Shown: positions 29,501 to 32,303, numbered from the stretch's first letter. The stretch: DNA of 64,000 nt from Yponomeuta sedellus (GCA_934045075.1 OW203744.1:5134795-5198794); one strand, 5' to 3'. Notes: generated from the letters alone by a model not told the origin. Translations and numbers: made by a program.

Positions 29501-30632
29501 CGCATCTTGCATGCAGATAGTGAACTGCATGCTTAGTAATTAGTATATCGTATGAAAACAATGCCAAACGTAGTGTAGGACGCCCTCCGACTAAGTGGGA
29601 TGACGACCTGCGAAAAACTGCCGGCAGATGCTGGATGTGGCAAACTGGAGACATGGCGCTAGGGCGCTCATTAGGAGAGGACTATGTCCAATAGTGGACT
29701 AACATATAGCCCGAAGAAGAAGATGAAAACAATATTACAGCGCAGTATTTAGAGTGATGATTTGACAAGTTCTTGTGACTCCATAGTTGCTCTTCAAGCA
29801 AGGAACATAATAGCTTGTCGAGGACTGGGTTGAGGGATTCGATCATCCGGACATTATCCAGGCCACTCACGATGCCTCGAAAGGCAGCGAGTGGAAAATG
29901 GTGTATGTCTGAGACGGCTATGGTAACTACAAGGAAGGCAAGTTTGTCGAGGACCGGGGGAGAGGGTTGACCATCCGGAAGTCATTCAGGGGGTCGTCGC
30001 CCGTGTCACGCAGGCTGACGTCGATAGTAAGAAGACCGATTTCTATAACTGCGTTGCCTGTGGCAATACGCTTCTTGCATGCGGATAGTGAACTGCATGC
30101 TTAGTAACTTGTTATTAATATTACAGCGCAGGATTTAGAGTGATGATTTGACGAGTTATTATGACTCCATAGTTGCTTTTCAAGCAAGGAACATAATAGC
30201 TTTTCGAGGACTGGGTCGAGAGATTTGATCATGCTGACATTATCCAGGCCAGTCACGGGACGGTCACTCATCTGGCCACGCCTATTGTTGCTAAACTCAA
30301 GTGATTGATTCCAATCAATAACTTGATTGGAATCAATCAGCTGTGGTTCGACTAGGACACCAGCGCTTCATATTGACAACTCGTATTGCATACTTGGTGG
30401 CACATATTAAGCACTATCTATTGCCGGGCTTTCTGACGAATCCTTGGCACTGATCTTGTTAATACTGCAACGTATTATAAATTGTCGGAAAATACGCGAA
30501 TACGAATAGCTAAATGAAGCATCAGCATAAAATAAAGTGTAATCAACATAAAATAAAGTGTAATCAACATAAAATAAAGTCTATTTTTCAGGTTCAGCGA
30601 AGAACGAGCTGTGGGATGTTAACTATAGGTAG
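2456..30632 (+). CDS. gene B: secreted protein with IGFBP-like cysteine modules and a thyroglobulin type-1-like domain (14 exons)
   Basis: Fourteen exons join with consistent phases at every junction and total 1485 bp (494 residues plus TAG). The product starts with a signal peptide (MKLLLLFLLLCGLICNRCSA), so it should be secreted. Two cysteine-rich modules follow: the first carries CRCCDEC (exon 4), the second CNCCGHC (exon 8), then LDEIC (exon 9) and GCDHGLVCRFGIC (exon 10). This CxCCxxC...GLxC pattern resembles IGFBP N-terminal domains. Exons 11-12 encode a thyroglobulin type-1-like domain (PC...PQC...PVQC...CHC...NC). N-glycosylation sequons occur in exons 1, 3 and 9. In known families Tg1 domains often inhibit cysteine proteases and IGFBPs bind insulin-like peptides; whether this protein does either is inference. 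Intron 9 uses a GC donor, and exon 10 ends in an amplified tandem repeat. No close homologue or name is recognised. Confidence 0.7.
2840..3060 (-). repeat. LINE 3'-end fragment
   Basis: On the minus strand this is a diverged copy of the repeat at 32395-32675, which contains GATGAAGCGAAGGTGATCTG and ends with a GGGATACAGGCGTGAGG motif. It is non-coding; the minus-strand open frame across it comes from the repeat. Confidence 0.5.
3223..4437 (+). repeat. dispersed repeat, second copy at 12331-13351
   Basis: This runs from CTGCAGGGCACAG through TGGCTGACCGCGTTTTTGGC to AATAGCGGATTCTT and is repeated in the same orientation inside intron 5. It is AT-rich with no intact ORF, and the copy here carries the MITE at 3366-3676. 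It is probably the body of an old non-autonomous transposon. Confidence 0.65.
3366..3676. mobile_element. MITE with 21-bp terminal inverted repeats
   Basis: The segment begins CAGAGTGCTTAGTGCGAGTTT and ends with its exact reverse complement. It is 311 bp, has no coding capacity, and is inserted in a larger dispersed repeat whose other copy (12331-13351) lacks it. The transposase family is unknown and no clear target duplication was resolved. Confidence 0.7.
4600..4789 (+). CDS. gene B exon 2
   Basis: The exon is 190 bp, with acceptor TCTTGCAG, donor GTAAGC, phase 0 to phase 1. It encodes YLTLADLVGDKKDTRDFW and ends in VMPVCNAC across the junction. Its length and core motif are shared with gene A exon 2. 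Confidence 0.85.
4868..4990 (-). repeat. tRNA-like SINE (family C), partial
   Basis: On the minus strand there is a tRNA-like head (B box GGTTCGAATCCCGGCATGGG) with GCCAGAGGTCGCGGG before it. The 5' part of the tRNA-like stem is damaged, so this is not a tRNA gene. Confidence 0.65.
5316..5396. repeat. 24-bp perfect inverted repeat, hairpin
   Basis: Arms at 5316-5339 and 5373-5396 are exact reverse complements (TAGTGTACATACGTCTGTAC... and its complement) around a 33-bp GC-rich spacer. The arms end in a TA dinucleotide on each side, as in a very small MITE. Confidence 0.6.
5429..5501 (+). CDS. gene B exon 3
   Basis: The exon is 73 bp, with acceptor TGGTTTAG, donor GTAAGT, entering in phase 1 and leaving in phase 2. 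It encodes CPTCPQLDNYTECELFRDSC with four cysteines and an NYT sequon. It has the same length and phases as gene A exon 3. Confidence 0.85.
5556..5680. repeat. imperfect foldback repeat
   Basis: A left arm (TAAGATTAAAATGTGAAAATTACTTTGC) pairs with a right arm (GGAAAGTAATTTTCACATTCTAATG), and flanking sequence (CCTCGAATATTG / CCTCGAATGTTG) repeats on both sides. It looks like a small non-coding foldback. Confidence 0.5.
5737..6240 (+). repeat. three diverged tandem copies of the intron 3 / exon 4 junction
   Basis: Related segments of about 80-180 bp at about 5740-5850, 5925-6005 and 6165-6240 share ACTCAATCGACCCCACCGCCCAC followed by a junction and GGAGAGACGCG. Only the third copy keeps an acceptor (TTCCCAG) and an open exon. 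The second has a TTAG before GAGAGACGCGTGAAG, where the frame meets TGA. Confidence 0.55.
6221..6348 (+). CDS. gene B exon 4 (first CxCCxxC module)
   Basis: The exon is 128 bp, with acceptor CGTTCCCAG, donor GTTAGT, phase 2 to phase 1. It encodes YLTYCDQKYGKW and then SACRCCDECIFYR. The CRCCDEC run is the signature of the first cysteine-rich module. Confidence 0.8.
6376..6850 (+). repeat. retroposon repeat (TCCAGGGTGTCAGC family)
   Basis: The segment has GCCTCGCGGTTTATCGATTT, then TCCAGGGTGTCAGCTAACTC, then GTTTAGACGTGAAGAAGTAA, and ends near CAAACTTTCGCCTTCATAAT. Other copies are at 39443-39555 and, reversed, 48225-48415. An AT-rich stretch at 6590-6780 interrupts this copy. Such repeats are widespread in Lepidoptera and are probably LINE-derived 3' ends. 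Confidence 0.6.
6851..8027. other. intron 4, no gene seen
   Basis: AT-rich intronic sequence. Overlapping open frames at about 7138-7428 on both strands show no family motif. A GTTTTAAGGTTT-type tail and CTATCTATCTATCT near 8005 suggest old retroposon ends, but none could be assigned. Confidence 0.4.
8418..8694 (+). pseudogene. LINE ORF2, endonuclease fragment
   Basis: This fragment holds the N-terminus of an AP-type endonuclease: HQNIRSLNKNFDEF, then DVIILSECWLS, in which the glutamate of SEC is the usual catalytic residue. It stops in frame after LLPKS, where the expected domain should continue; the fragment resumes in damaged frames up to the SINE. Confidence 0.7.
8836..9110 (+). repeat. 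tRNA-derived SINE (family A) inserted in the LINE
   Basis: The tRNA-like head has an A box (GTGGCGCAGCGGTTTG) and B box (GGTTCGATCCCC), then a body with GTCTCGGGTCTTGGA, ACGAGATCTGTGTAATATGTC and a (TTTA)n tail at 9065-9108. LINE coding sequence resumes right after the tail, so the SINE is younger than the LINE. Confidence 0.85.
9160..11325 (+). pseudogene. LINE ORF2, reverse transcriptase remnant
   Basis: Coding resumes after the SINE with LDHVLVKAPQIINT and VTDHYPTLV (endonuclease C-terminus), followed by the RT: NYRPISVLPMVSKVLERV, FLDLSKAFDTV, GVPQGSILAP, FAYADDTALL, and a thumb region with VRYLGVYLDEGLNW. At least three frameshifts or stops make this copy inactive. Confidence 0.8.
11237..11305. 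repeat. 29-bp perfect inverted repeat inside the LINE
   Basis: Arms 11237-11265 and 11277-11305 are exact reverse complements (GGAAGGAGTTAAAGGAGGGA...). The 11-bp spacer (CTCTATTGCGT) repeats a motif found just upstream at 11221 (CTATTGCGTAG). This is the pattern left by a template-switch during copying. Confidence 0.8.
11882..12126. mobile_element. foldback MITE, copy 1
   Basis: Ends ATTGTAGACTTTTAGTCCGG and its reverse complement; the terminal inverted repeats extend over 50 bp. Inside are two more hairpins (ACGGGTGTTGTTACATCGG with its complement, and AGAGACGGAGCTCGC with its complement), giving a chain of three stem-loops. A simpler version is at 13513-13678. Confidence 0.8.
12193..12264 (+). 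CDS. gene B exon 5
   Basis: The exon is 72 bp, with acceptor ATTTTTCAG, donor GTACAG, phase 1 to phase 1. It encodes EMDQSCIPDELYFEIPE and so on, a linker with one cysteine. The donor is weaker than the others, but it is the one that keeps frame with exon 6. Confidence 0.65.
   Translation, partial: KWTSRVSQTSCILKSQSQCQLVV
12331..13351 (+). repeat. second copy of the 3223-4437 dispersed repeat
   Basis: Same order of motifs as the first copy (CTGCAGGGCACAG, GAAAACGCTATCCGCCAT, TGGCTGACCGCGTTTTTGGC, AATAGCGGATTCTT) without the internal MITE. A tRNA-like SINE lies within it on the minus strand at about 12460-12645. Confidence 0.65.
12460..12645 (-). repeat. tRNA-like SINE, minus strand
   Basis: On the minus strand, GGCGGTAGTCCAGTGGGTAGA then CCCAGGTTCCATTCCCGG gives A-box-like and B-box-like tRNA elements, followed by GTCATTGG-type tail sequence shared with 63735-63925. 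The B box is degenerate. It is not a functional tRNA. Confidence 0.65.
13513..13678. mobile_element. foldback MITE, copy 2
   Basis: Ends ATTGTAGACTTTTAGTCCGG / GGACTAAAAGTCTACAAT, as in copy 1, but lacks copy 1's extra inverted duplications, so it looks like the simpler form. It is followed by the same GTGTTG-TGCTTACGAAAG sequence, here split by a SINE. Confidence 0.75.
13685..13885 (+). repeat. tRNA-derived SINE (family B) with target duplication
   Basis: The head has GACCTCTGTGGCGTAACGG and B box GGTTCGAATCCC; the body has CCCAGGTCTTGGATGTTTAC and CCACGACACAGGGTATCCTA. TGTTG occurs at 13680-13684 and again at 13886-13890, restoring the sequence TGTTGTGCTTACGAAAG seen uninterrupted at about 12129. 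This supports a retroposition event. Confidence 0.85.
13948..14031 (+). CDS. gene B exon 6
   Basis: The exon is 84 bp, with acceptor TTTCTTCAG, donor GTAAGT, phase 1 to phase 1. It encodes DFRADCNPYLGHPNQEL and ends CDKELKRC, with three cysteines spaced across the junction. Confidence 0.8.
14095..14842. other. intron 6, nothing recognised
   Basis: A GTGTGTATGTGCATG-type low-complexity stretch at 14095-14155 is followed by AT-rich intronic sequence. Open frames at 14101-14352 and 14544-14870 show no domain or codon signal that I can recognise. Confidence 0.4.
14843..14950 (-). repeat. tRNA-derived SINE (family B), 3' body only
   Basis: The reverse complement matches the body of family B: CCAAGACCTGG on the plus strand, with AACCAGAAACAACGACATCA and TTGCTTCTGGCCCCACACTA. 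The tRNA-like head is missing. Confidence 0.7.
15000..15090 (-). repeat. LINE 3'-end fragment (GCCGGCAGATGCTGG family)
   Basis: The minus strand reads CGGCAAGCTGAAGAC, then GGCGCTATGGCGCTAATTAG, then GACTACATAGTATAGCCTGA and ends in GAAGAAGAA-type triplets. Longer copies are at 22205-22345 and 29575-29730. Confidence 0.6.
15124..15166 (+). CDS. gene B exon 7
   Basis: The exon is 43 bp, with acceptor GTTTTCAG, donor GTAAGT, phase 1 to phase 2. It encodes CVPVSLPSFNPTEET, a short Pro/Ser/Thr-rich linker. It is small, but both splice sites are good and the frame fits on both sides. Confidence 0.65.
15232..15276. repeat. short palindrome
   Basis: GCGCCAGTTTTTGAATTACG pairs with CGTAATTCAGAAACTGGCG around a tiny centre. 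It sits beside fragments of the foldback element at 15488-15762 and shares its GAATTGAGAATTAAG motif. Confidence 0.55.
15488..15762. mobile_element. foldback MITE (GGGCCGGTTACTGAATTGAG ends)
   Basis: It begins AAGGGCCGGTTACTGAATTG and ends with the complement (CAATTCAGTAACCGGCCCTT). Inner arms (ACGGATTTTACTCGTTTAAT and complement) also pair. It is about 275 bp and non-coding. Partial related units at 15290-15487 precede it. Confidence 0.75.
15950..16290 (+). repeat. 5S rRNA-derived SINE (SINE3-like)
   Basis: The head reads GAAGGTTAAGCAACATAGGG, then CGCGTTCAGTTAATGGATAGG, following the 5S rRNA internal promoter region (GTTAAGCAAC...GGATGGGTGACC) with changes. The body has GGCTTGGCCCCCGTGGTGGA and ends in a GATGATGATGA tail. 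It is the copy here closest to 5S over the AAGTTAAGCAACAT part. Confidence 0.65.
16688..16940. repeat. inverted pair of family C tRNA-like SINEs (hairpin)
   Basis: A minus-strand copy at 16688-16800 and a plus-strand copy at 16815-16940 share a tRNA-like head (GGTTCGAATCCCGGCATGGG in the plus copy). The arms could form a stem of about 90 bp or more in the pre-mRNA. It lies about 70 bp upstream of exon 8. Confidence 0.8.
17012..17160 (+). CDS. gene B exon 8 (second CxCCxxC module)
   Basis: The exon is 149 bp, with acceptor TAGTTAG, donor GTAAGA, phase 2 to phase 1. It encodes ETCPASCKNFRCPKELT, then EFKCPKESFLPEKN and TCNCCGHC. There are eight cysteines. CNCCGHC matches the IGFBP-type CxCCxxC core. 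The strong GC bias is typical of coding exons in this window. Confidence 0.85.
17165..17295 (-). repeat. inverted copy of the 693-827 repeat
   Basis: Reverse complement of the repeat found in gene A intron 1 (GACCGGCC...GTGTTTCAATGACATACC...GAGCACATGTC). It follows gene B exon 8 directly. Confidence 0.6.
17873..18086 (+). repeat. tRNA-derived SINE (family A), 5'-truncated
   Basis: GACGCTGCCTGCAAAACCGG, B box GGTTCGATCCCC, then GTCTCGGGTCTTGGATGTTG and ACGAGATCTGTGTAGTATGTC. It lacks the A box half of the head, and a LINE fragment (CCAGCAGTGGACGAGTATGG) abuts it. Confidence 0.75.
18247..18311 (+). CDS. gene B exon 9, followed by a GC donor
   Basis: The exon is 65 bp, with acceptor GCCCCTCAG, phase 1 to phase 0. 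It encodes QLDEICALFKRTEEFNGTQE and so on. LDEIC continues the IGFBP-like module, and NGT is a sequon. The only junction that keeps frame with exon 10 is GAG|GCGAGT, a GC-AG intron. Confidence 0.7.
18347..18635. repeat. inverted pair of family C tRNA-like SINEs (hairpin) after exon 9
   Basis: Minus-strand copy 18347-18480 and plus-strand copy 18508-18635 share the tRNA-like head and the TTTTTAGAGGCTAAAAATTCCACC-type arm in opposite orientations. The tail CTTAGCACGGGTTAGTGCATT ends the plus copy. The hairpin begins only about 35 bp after the GC donor of exon 9. Confidence 0.8.
18638..18880 (+). repeat. tRNA-derived SINE (family A), full length
   Basis: A box GGCGGCGCAGCGGTTTGG, B box GGTTCGATCCCC, body GTCTCGGGTCTTGGATGTTA and TATGTCCATGAATATTTATT. 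It inserted directly after the tail of the family C element. Confidence 0.85.
19184..19320 (-). repeat. tRNA-like SINE (family C), degraded
   Basis: Minus-strand copy with TTAAAGGCAAAAAATTCCACC on the plus strand, a damaged B box and CGACCTCTGACTTACCGTGC. Several deletions distinguish it from the other copies. Confidence 0.65.
19414..19585. repeat. near-perfect tRNA-SINE palindrome (family C)
   Basis: The arms meet with almost no spacer: CCTATTTAGAGGCTGAAAAT...CGACCTCTGG, then CTATCCGTG, then CCAGAGGTCG...ATTTTTAGCCTCTAAATAGG. Each arm is about 60 bp and contains half of the tRNA-like head. The usual CTTAGCACGGGTTAGTGCAT tail follows. Confidence 0.85.
20021..20140 (+). repeat. tRNA-like SINE (family C), 3' half
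   Basis: GAGCGCTGGCACGGTTAGTC, B box GGTTCGAGTCCCGGCATGGG, TTTAGCCTCTCAATAGG, then CTTAGCACGGGTTGGTG. It is truncated at its 5' side and lies about 40 bp upstream of exon 10. Confidence 0.75.
20178..20307 (+). CDS. gene B exon 10 (end of second module, tandem-repeat tail)
   Basis: The acceptor is TGTCTTCAG. The exon encodes EEFIEPGCDHGLVCRFGICQ, which completes the IGFBP-like module (GLVC...GIC), then a linker DIHAVEPKTDSV ending KPYG. Ending at 20307 before GTCAGT gives phase 1, exactly what exon 11 needs. The last 70 bp is the first unit of the downstream tandem array, so the real 3' end could also be in a later unit; the first gives the only simple in-frame model. Confidence 0.6.
20237..21060 (+). 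repeat. about 11-unit tandem repeat (about 70 bp) of exon 10 tail plus splice donor
   Basis: Units share CGAGCCTAAAACTGATAG, GTCCGGCGCGC(A/G)CCCAC, AAGCCGTACGG and GTCAGTGACATCCACACG. Cores occur near 20276, 20348, 20490, 20582, 20650, 20714, 20770, 20838, 20908, 20978 and 21050. An AT-rich insertion (about 20375-20465) and a small one near 20535 interrupt it. Later units keep GTCAGT or a near variant, so the exon 10 donor has been copied many times. Confidence 0.8.
21061..22204. other. intron 10 remainder, no gene assigned
   Basis: GC-rich sequence at 21061-21155 continues from the last repeat unit and is open in two frames (one contains EVFADRMDVPIQRHW), but no splice sites link it to exons 10 or 11. 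A 60-bp inverted repeat (AATTTGATGTAAATTTAATT and complement) lies at 21173-21232. The rest is AT-rich with an old retroposon end near 21603-21700. Confidence 0.35.
22205..22345 (+). repeat. LINE 3'-end fragment (GCCGGCAGATGCTGG family)
   Basis: GATGATCTGCGAAAAACTGC, CGGCAGATGCTGGATGCGGC, GGCTATGTCCAGCAGTGG and a final AAGAAGAAG run. It is shared with 29575-29730 and, reversed, with 15000-15090. It is probably the 3' end of a LINE with short triplet tails. Confidence 0.65.
22448..22557 (+). CDS. gene B exon 11 (thyroglobulin type-1-like domain, first half)
   Basis: The exon is 110 bp, with acceptor ATTTGTCAG, donor GTACTA, phase 1 to phase 0. It encodes EPCRKELRQFKVKYGLDG, then NAPQC and YAPVQ. 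The order C, PQC and then PVQ|C is the first half of a Tg type-1 domain. The donor is weak but keeps frame. Confidence 0.8.
22722..22910 (+). repeat. 5S rRNA-derived SINE
   Basis: GCTCGTGGCCTAGTCGAACC, CAGGCGCGTTCAGGTGCTGG, ATGGGTGACCGTCCCGTGAC match the 5S rRNA-derived head (GCGCGGTCAG..GGATGGGTGACCG). The end is truncated (GCTGCAGTGGGACATTTTAT). Confidence 0.75.
23040..23690 (-). repeat. interspersed repeat (GAATTGATTCTTTTACCC family)
   Basis: Contains inverted CAATTCC...GGAATTG motifs, ATACTATAACAGATTAGTAC, CACACTGGCTGTTTAGAAAC and a segment ending in GGGAAGCAGCATTTTCCACC. Other copies are at 36955-37260, three tandem at 38556-39440, and 61880-62275. It is non-coding; the family is unknown. 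Confidence 0.6.
23691..24706. other. intron 11, no gene seen
   Basis: AT-rich sequence with no ORF of note. 24001-24400 contains a diverged inverted relationship (GGCCTGCGCAGACGAGGGAC near the start and GTCTGCGCGGGCC near 24387), consistent with a MITE of about 370 bp. Confidence 0.4.
24018..24390. mobile_element. possible MITE with short terminal inverted repeats
   Basis: The segment starts GGCCTGCGCAGACGAGGGACT and ends AGTCCTTCGTCTGCGCGGGCC, imperfect inverted repeats of about 20 bp. Inside are motifs GTACTTTTTGTCC and GGGACAAAAGTCC. No ORF. Inference from the ends only. Confidence 0.55.
24707..25956 (-). pseudogene. DD82E-type (Sailor-like) transposase, broken
   Basis: The minus strand encodes an IS630/Tc1/mariner-superfamily transposase. 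The N-terminus (from ATG at 25956) has a helix-turn-helix-like segment (LSKRTMSRIKSELKSVG). The DDE core has D in YLDETW, D in VVVMDNAPYHS and E in CDLNPIELAW. I count 82 residues between the second D and the E, the spacing that defines the Sailor group. There is a frameshift near 25620 and a stop (TAA) just before YLDETW, so it is inactive. It sits in gene B intron 11, antisense to the gene. No terminal repeats were resolved. Confidence 0.8.
26083..26485. mobile_element. possible MITE with about 60-bp inverted ends
   Basis: GCTCTAGCCCTACCCCTGGT with TACCACCATCATGCC at the left matches, reversed, ATCATTATGGTGGTATGG with ACCGGGGGTAGGGCTAG at the right. An inner palindrome (TACCCATCTTACTAC / GTAGTAAGATGG) lies at about 26331-26372. 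Non-coding. Confidence 0.55.
26518..26652 (+). repeat. tRNA-like SINE (family C), single copy
   Basis: GCCCATTAGCTCAGTTGGAA (A box), GGCACGGATAGCCAGAGGTC, B box GGTTCGAATCCCGGCATGGG, then TTTTTAGCCTCTAAATAGG. The head is an intact cloverleaf-like sequence, but the anticodon loop (ACGGATA) lacks U33, so it is SINE and not tRNA. Confidence 0.8.
26697..26905 (+). repeat. tRNA-derived SINE (family B)
   Basis: GACGACCTCTGCGGCGGCGG, GGTCCAGGGTTCGAACCCC, GCAGATCTTTGATGTTTATT, ACGACACAGGGTATCCTAGT and GCCAGAAGCAATGTATG. Full length. Confidence 0.8.
27150..27490 (-). repeat. 5S rRNA-derived SINE, minus strand
   Basis: On the plus strand: CCCACTGTTGGGGCACGGGT, TCCGGTCCGGGTTGGTTGAG, CTCGGAAAAAATGCCACTAG, GTAGTCACGGGACGGTCAC and CAATCGCTCGGTTCGACTAG, the reverse of copies at 32920-33235 and 44403-44760. 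It lies just upstream of exon 12. Confidence 0.75.
27529..27622 (+). CDS. gene B exon 12 (thyroglobulin type-1-like domain, second half)
   Basis: The exon is 94 bp, with acceptor GAATTGCAG, donor GTCAGT, phase 0 to phase 1. It encodes CRRFVCHCALEDGTIIRGTK, then VSNMNC. It completes the Tg1 pattern: CHCA takes the place of the usual CWCV, DGT..GT follows, and the last Cys ends the domain. Confidence 0.85.
27623..28106. other. intron 12, 5' part
   Basis: Contains a 5'-truncated family A SINE at about 27848-28020 (GTCTCGGGTCTTGGATGTTA, ACGAGATCTGTGTTATAATG). The rest shows nothing recognisable. Confidence 0.5.
28107..28600 (-). pseudogene. mariner transposase, N-terminal fragment
   Basis: Minus-strand frames encode DEGPSKATIYRWYSEFKRGR, DEPRSGRPTTAV and EEIQHTLQIGSESVHNILHE, then NQARVDWCRDMLQKFD and VYDIVTGD, which are mariner hallmarks (helix-turn-helix, then the first catalytic region of VTGDE). 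A stop near 28420 and a frameshift break it, and it ends before the second catalytic D. Sequence of the same mariner N-terminus (TTCATCAGGTTATAAGCCAC) recurs at about 28826. Confidence 0.8.
28617..28815 (+). pseudogene. broken copy of gene B exon 13 lodged in the mariner
   Basis: GACGGCTACGGTAACGACAA, GAGGACCGGGGGGAGAGGG and CGTCACGCAGGCTGACGTAG repeat exon 13 with changes, including TGA (CTGAGACGG) where exon 13 has the Cys-Asp codons TGTGAT. It is preceded by TTCGATCATCCGGACATTAT, an older duplicate of the same exon's VDHPEVIQ part. Mariner sequence flanks it on both sides. Confidence 0.7.
29055..29170 (+). repeat. LINE 3'-end fragment
   Basis: GACCAAATAGGGGATGTATT, GGGGAAGATAAAAAGTACCC and GGCGTGCGTGCATGCAACGA match the fragment at 32395-32675. 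It is followed at 29163-29220 by a family A SINE tail fragment. Confidence 0.6.
29297..29458 (+). CDS. gene B exon 13
   Basis: The exon is 162 bp, with acceptor CTCTTCTAG, donor GTAAGT, phase 1 to phase 1. It encodes DCAREKCRSGRADLECDGYG, then ETKFIEDRGERVDHPEVIQG. It has three cysteines, then a charged tail. Several broken copies lie on both sides. Confidence 0.8.
29575..29730 (+). repeat. LINE 3'-end fragment (GCCGGCAGATGCTGG family)
   Basis: GACGACCTGCGAAAAACTGC, CGGCAGATGCTGGATGTGGC, GACTATGTCCAATAGTGG, and a final GAAGAAGAAGATG. Same family as 22205-22345. Confidence 0.65.
29745..30245 (+). pseudogene. two further broken copies of exon 13 in a tandem duplication of about 385 bp
   Basis: AGAGTGATGATTTGAC(A/G)AGTT...CAAGCAAGGAACATAATAGC occurs at 29745 and 30131. 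The first unit continues with GAGGGATTCGATCATCCGGA and then an exon 13-like part (GACGGCTATGGTAACTACAA, GGAAGTCATTCAGGGGGTCG) plus intron sequence (ATTTCTATAACTGCGTTGCC) shared with the real exon. The second unit is cut at about 30245 by a 5S-derived SINE. Stops and a 1-bp deletion in the GGGGGAGAGGG run disable them. Confidence 0.7.
30240..30362 (-). repeat. 5S rRNA-derived SINE, head only, minus strand
   Basis: Plus strand: GGCCAGTCACGGGACGGTCA, CTGGCCACGCCTATTGTTGC, GATTCCAATCA, GGTTCGACTAGGACACC. This is the reverse complement of the 5S-like head. Confidence 0.65.
30525..30585 (+). repeat. three tandem 20-bp units before the last acceptor
   Basis: ATCAACATAAAATAAAGTGTA is repeated about three times (with one diverged first unit), ending 5 bp before the TATTTTTCAG acceptor of exon 14. 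It replaces most of the region where a branch point would lie. Confidence 0.7.
30592..30632 (+). CDS. gene B exon 14 (last exon)
   Basis: Acceptor TTTTTCAG, phase 1, encoding SSAKNELWDVNYR and then TAG. The frame fits the exon 13 donor. It is small, so confidence depends on the phase match; no AATAAA was seen in the next 250 bp. Confidence 0.55.
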
Positions 30633-31019
30633 ATGAAGATCTACCTTGCGGTTCTTGTATAGTACAACGTCGTTAATATTGCATAATGTCCCATGTAAAA
30701 AAAAATTTTTTTTTCACCAAATTTGAATGAAATACCTATTCTAAAGATAGCGAGACTTTCAGGCTGTGATTATAATGTCTTACACTTACATTCAGAATCA
30801 AGTTTTCCTTCAATTTAGATGAAAAAAAACGAAAGTCATGTTTCTTTGACATAATTATAACATTTTGCAATATGAACGACGACAAATATTTTTTTTAGTT
30901 ATTTTTAGCGTTTTCGTTCCAACTTTGCTAAACGTCCGTATTAAAAATATTTCATAAAAATATAGCCTTGTTTTTTTTCAGTAGACTATATAAACGTCCC
31001 TCTGCACGGGCACAGGCCT

Positions 31020-31075
31020 TCTCTCAGAGAGAGAGAGAGAGAGATAGAGTGAGAGAGAGAGAGAGACAGAAGAGA
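31020..31075. repeat. (GA)n microsatellite
   Basis: Imperfect run of GA dinucleotides with single TA, TG and CA interruptions. Confidence 0.9.
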
Positions 31076-31888
31076 GTATGGCCTTAATTAACAATCCCAG
31101 CATGTACCAATGACTTTGTTTTCTAAGTTATGTACACATGTGAAGTTATACCACTTGCTAACTTTGAATGAAAACATCGTGCATCGTGAGGAAACCCTTG
31201 CATCTGAAGGGTTAACGTACCGCAGCGCTTGCTACGTACTATGGCTGAAGTTTGAGGCTTAGTGCGGAATCTCAGGTCTAACTATCTAATGGAAGGTACT
31301 AATATTGAGCTGTTCGGAAATATGATTGTCTGGACTGAACTGAAAACCCTAAAACAAAAAAGGGTCCGGCTGGAAAAATAAAACTTTTGTAGGTATATTT
31401 CTTATAAACTAATAACTTTTTTCTAAGAAAAGGGAGGAAAATCTAAAGGTACTAATTGACCGCTATACAGGGACATATACTACTGGTCTGAAGACCTTCC
31501 AACAACGGAGGGTCCTGCTGGCAAAACATGTAAGTTTTTTGGCTAACTGTTAAGGTACTATAATTTTACTTATACTATTCAGAAAGGTACTAATTACTAC
31601 TTAAGTGAAAATTTAATCGTTAATCGAATCAGACGAAGGGTCCTGCTGGGTATACGGACATAAGCCTACTCTATCTAATAAATATTGCAATATTCTCTAT
31701 TCTCTTCTACCTCTTTATAAAGCATGCTTTAAAAGCATGAAAATAAAGCAAATGTAAATCAGGCCGAAGTCGCGGGCACTAGTACCATTGAATTTATTAA
31801 ATTCAATGCTAGTACTTTTATTAAATGCACCTCTCTCGGGTCTTTGCTTGATAGTGTGTGAGGTTGTAAAGCGTTTCATGAATAACTT

Positions 31889-32303
31889 GCTGACCCAGCG
31901 AACTTCGTACCGCCTAACATTCTATTCTTTAATTTTTTTTATTTTTCTCTCCATAAGAACCATCCTCGTACTTCAAGGAATATTCTGAAAGAAGAATTAG
32001 TGAAATTGGTTCAGCTGCTCTCGAGATTTGCGCTTACCAACACATTCAGCGATTCATTTTTATATTATAGAGAAGATAAACTGGAACGACTTCAACTGTG
32101 TAATTGATCTATAATATAAAAATGAATCGCTGAATGTGTTGGTAAGGTAATCTCGAGAGTAGCTGAACCGTGGCTGAACCGATTTTGCTAATTCTTCTTT
32201 CAGAATATTCCTTGAAGTACGAGCATGGTTCTCGAGCAGAGAGAAAAATAGAAATAAATTTAAAAAATCGACTGCTAGGCAGTACAAAGTTCGCGGGGTC
32301 AGC
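31889..32303. mobile_element. large foldback of a retroposon 3' end
   Basis: GCTGACCCAGCGAACTTCGTA at the left is matched by the complement of ACAAAGTTCGCGGGGTCAGC at the right; inner arms (TACTTCAAGGAATATTCTGA, AACACATTCAGCGATTCATT and complements) also pair. The arms are about 180 bp and imperfect. GCTGACCC...GCGAACTT is typical of the 3' end of RTE-type elements in insects, so this is probably two copies in inverted orientation. Confidence 0.7.
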
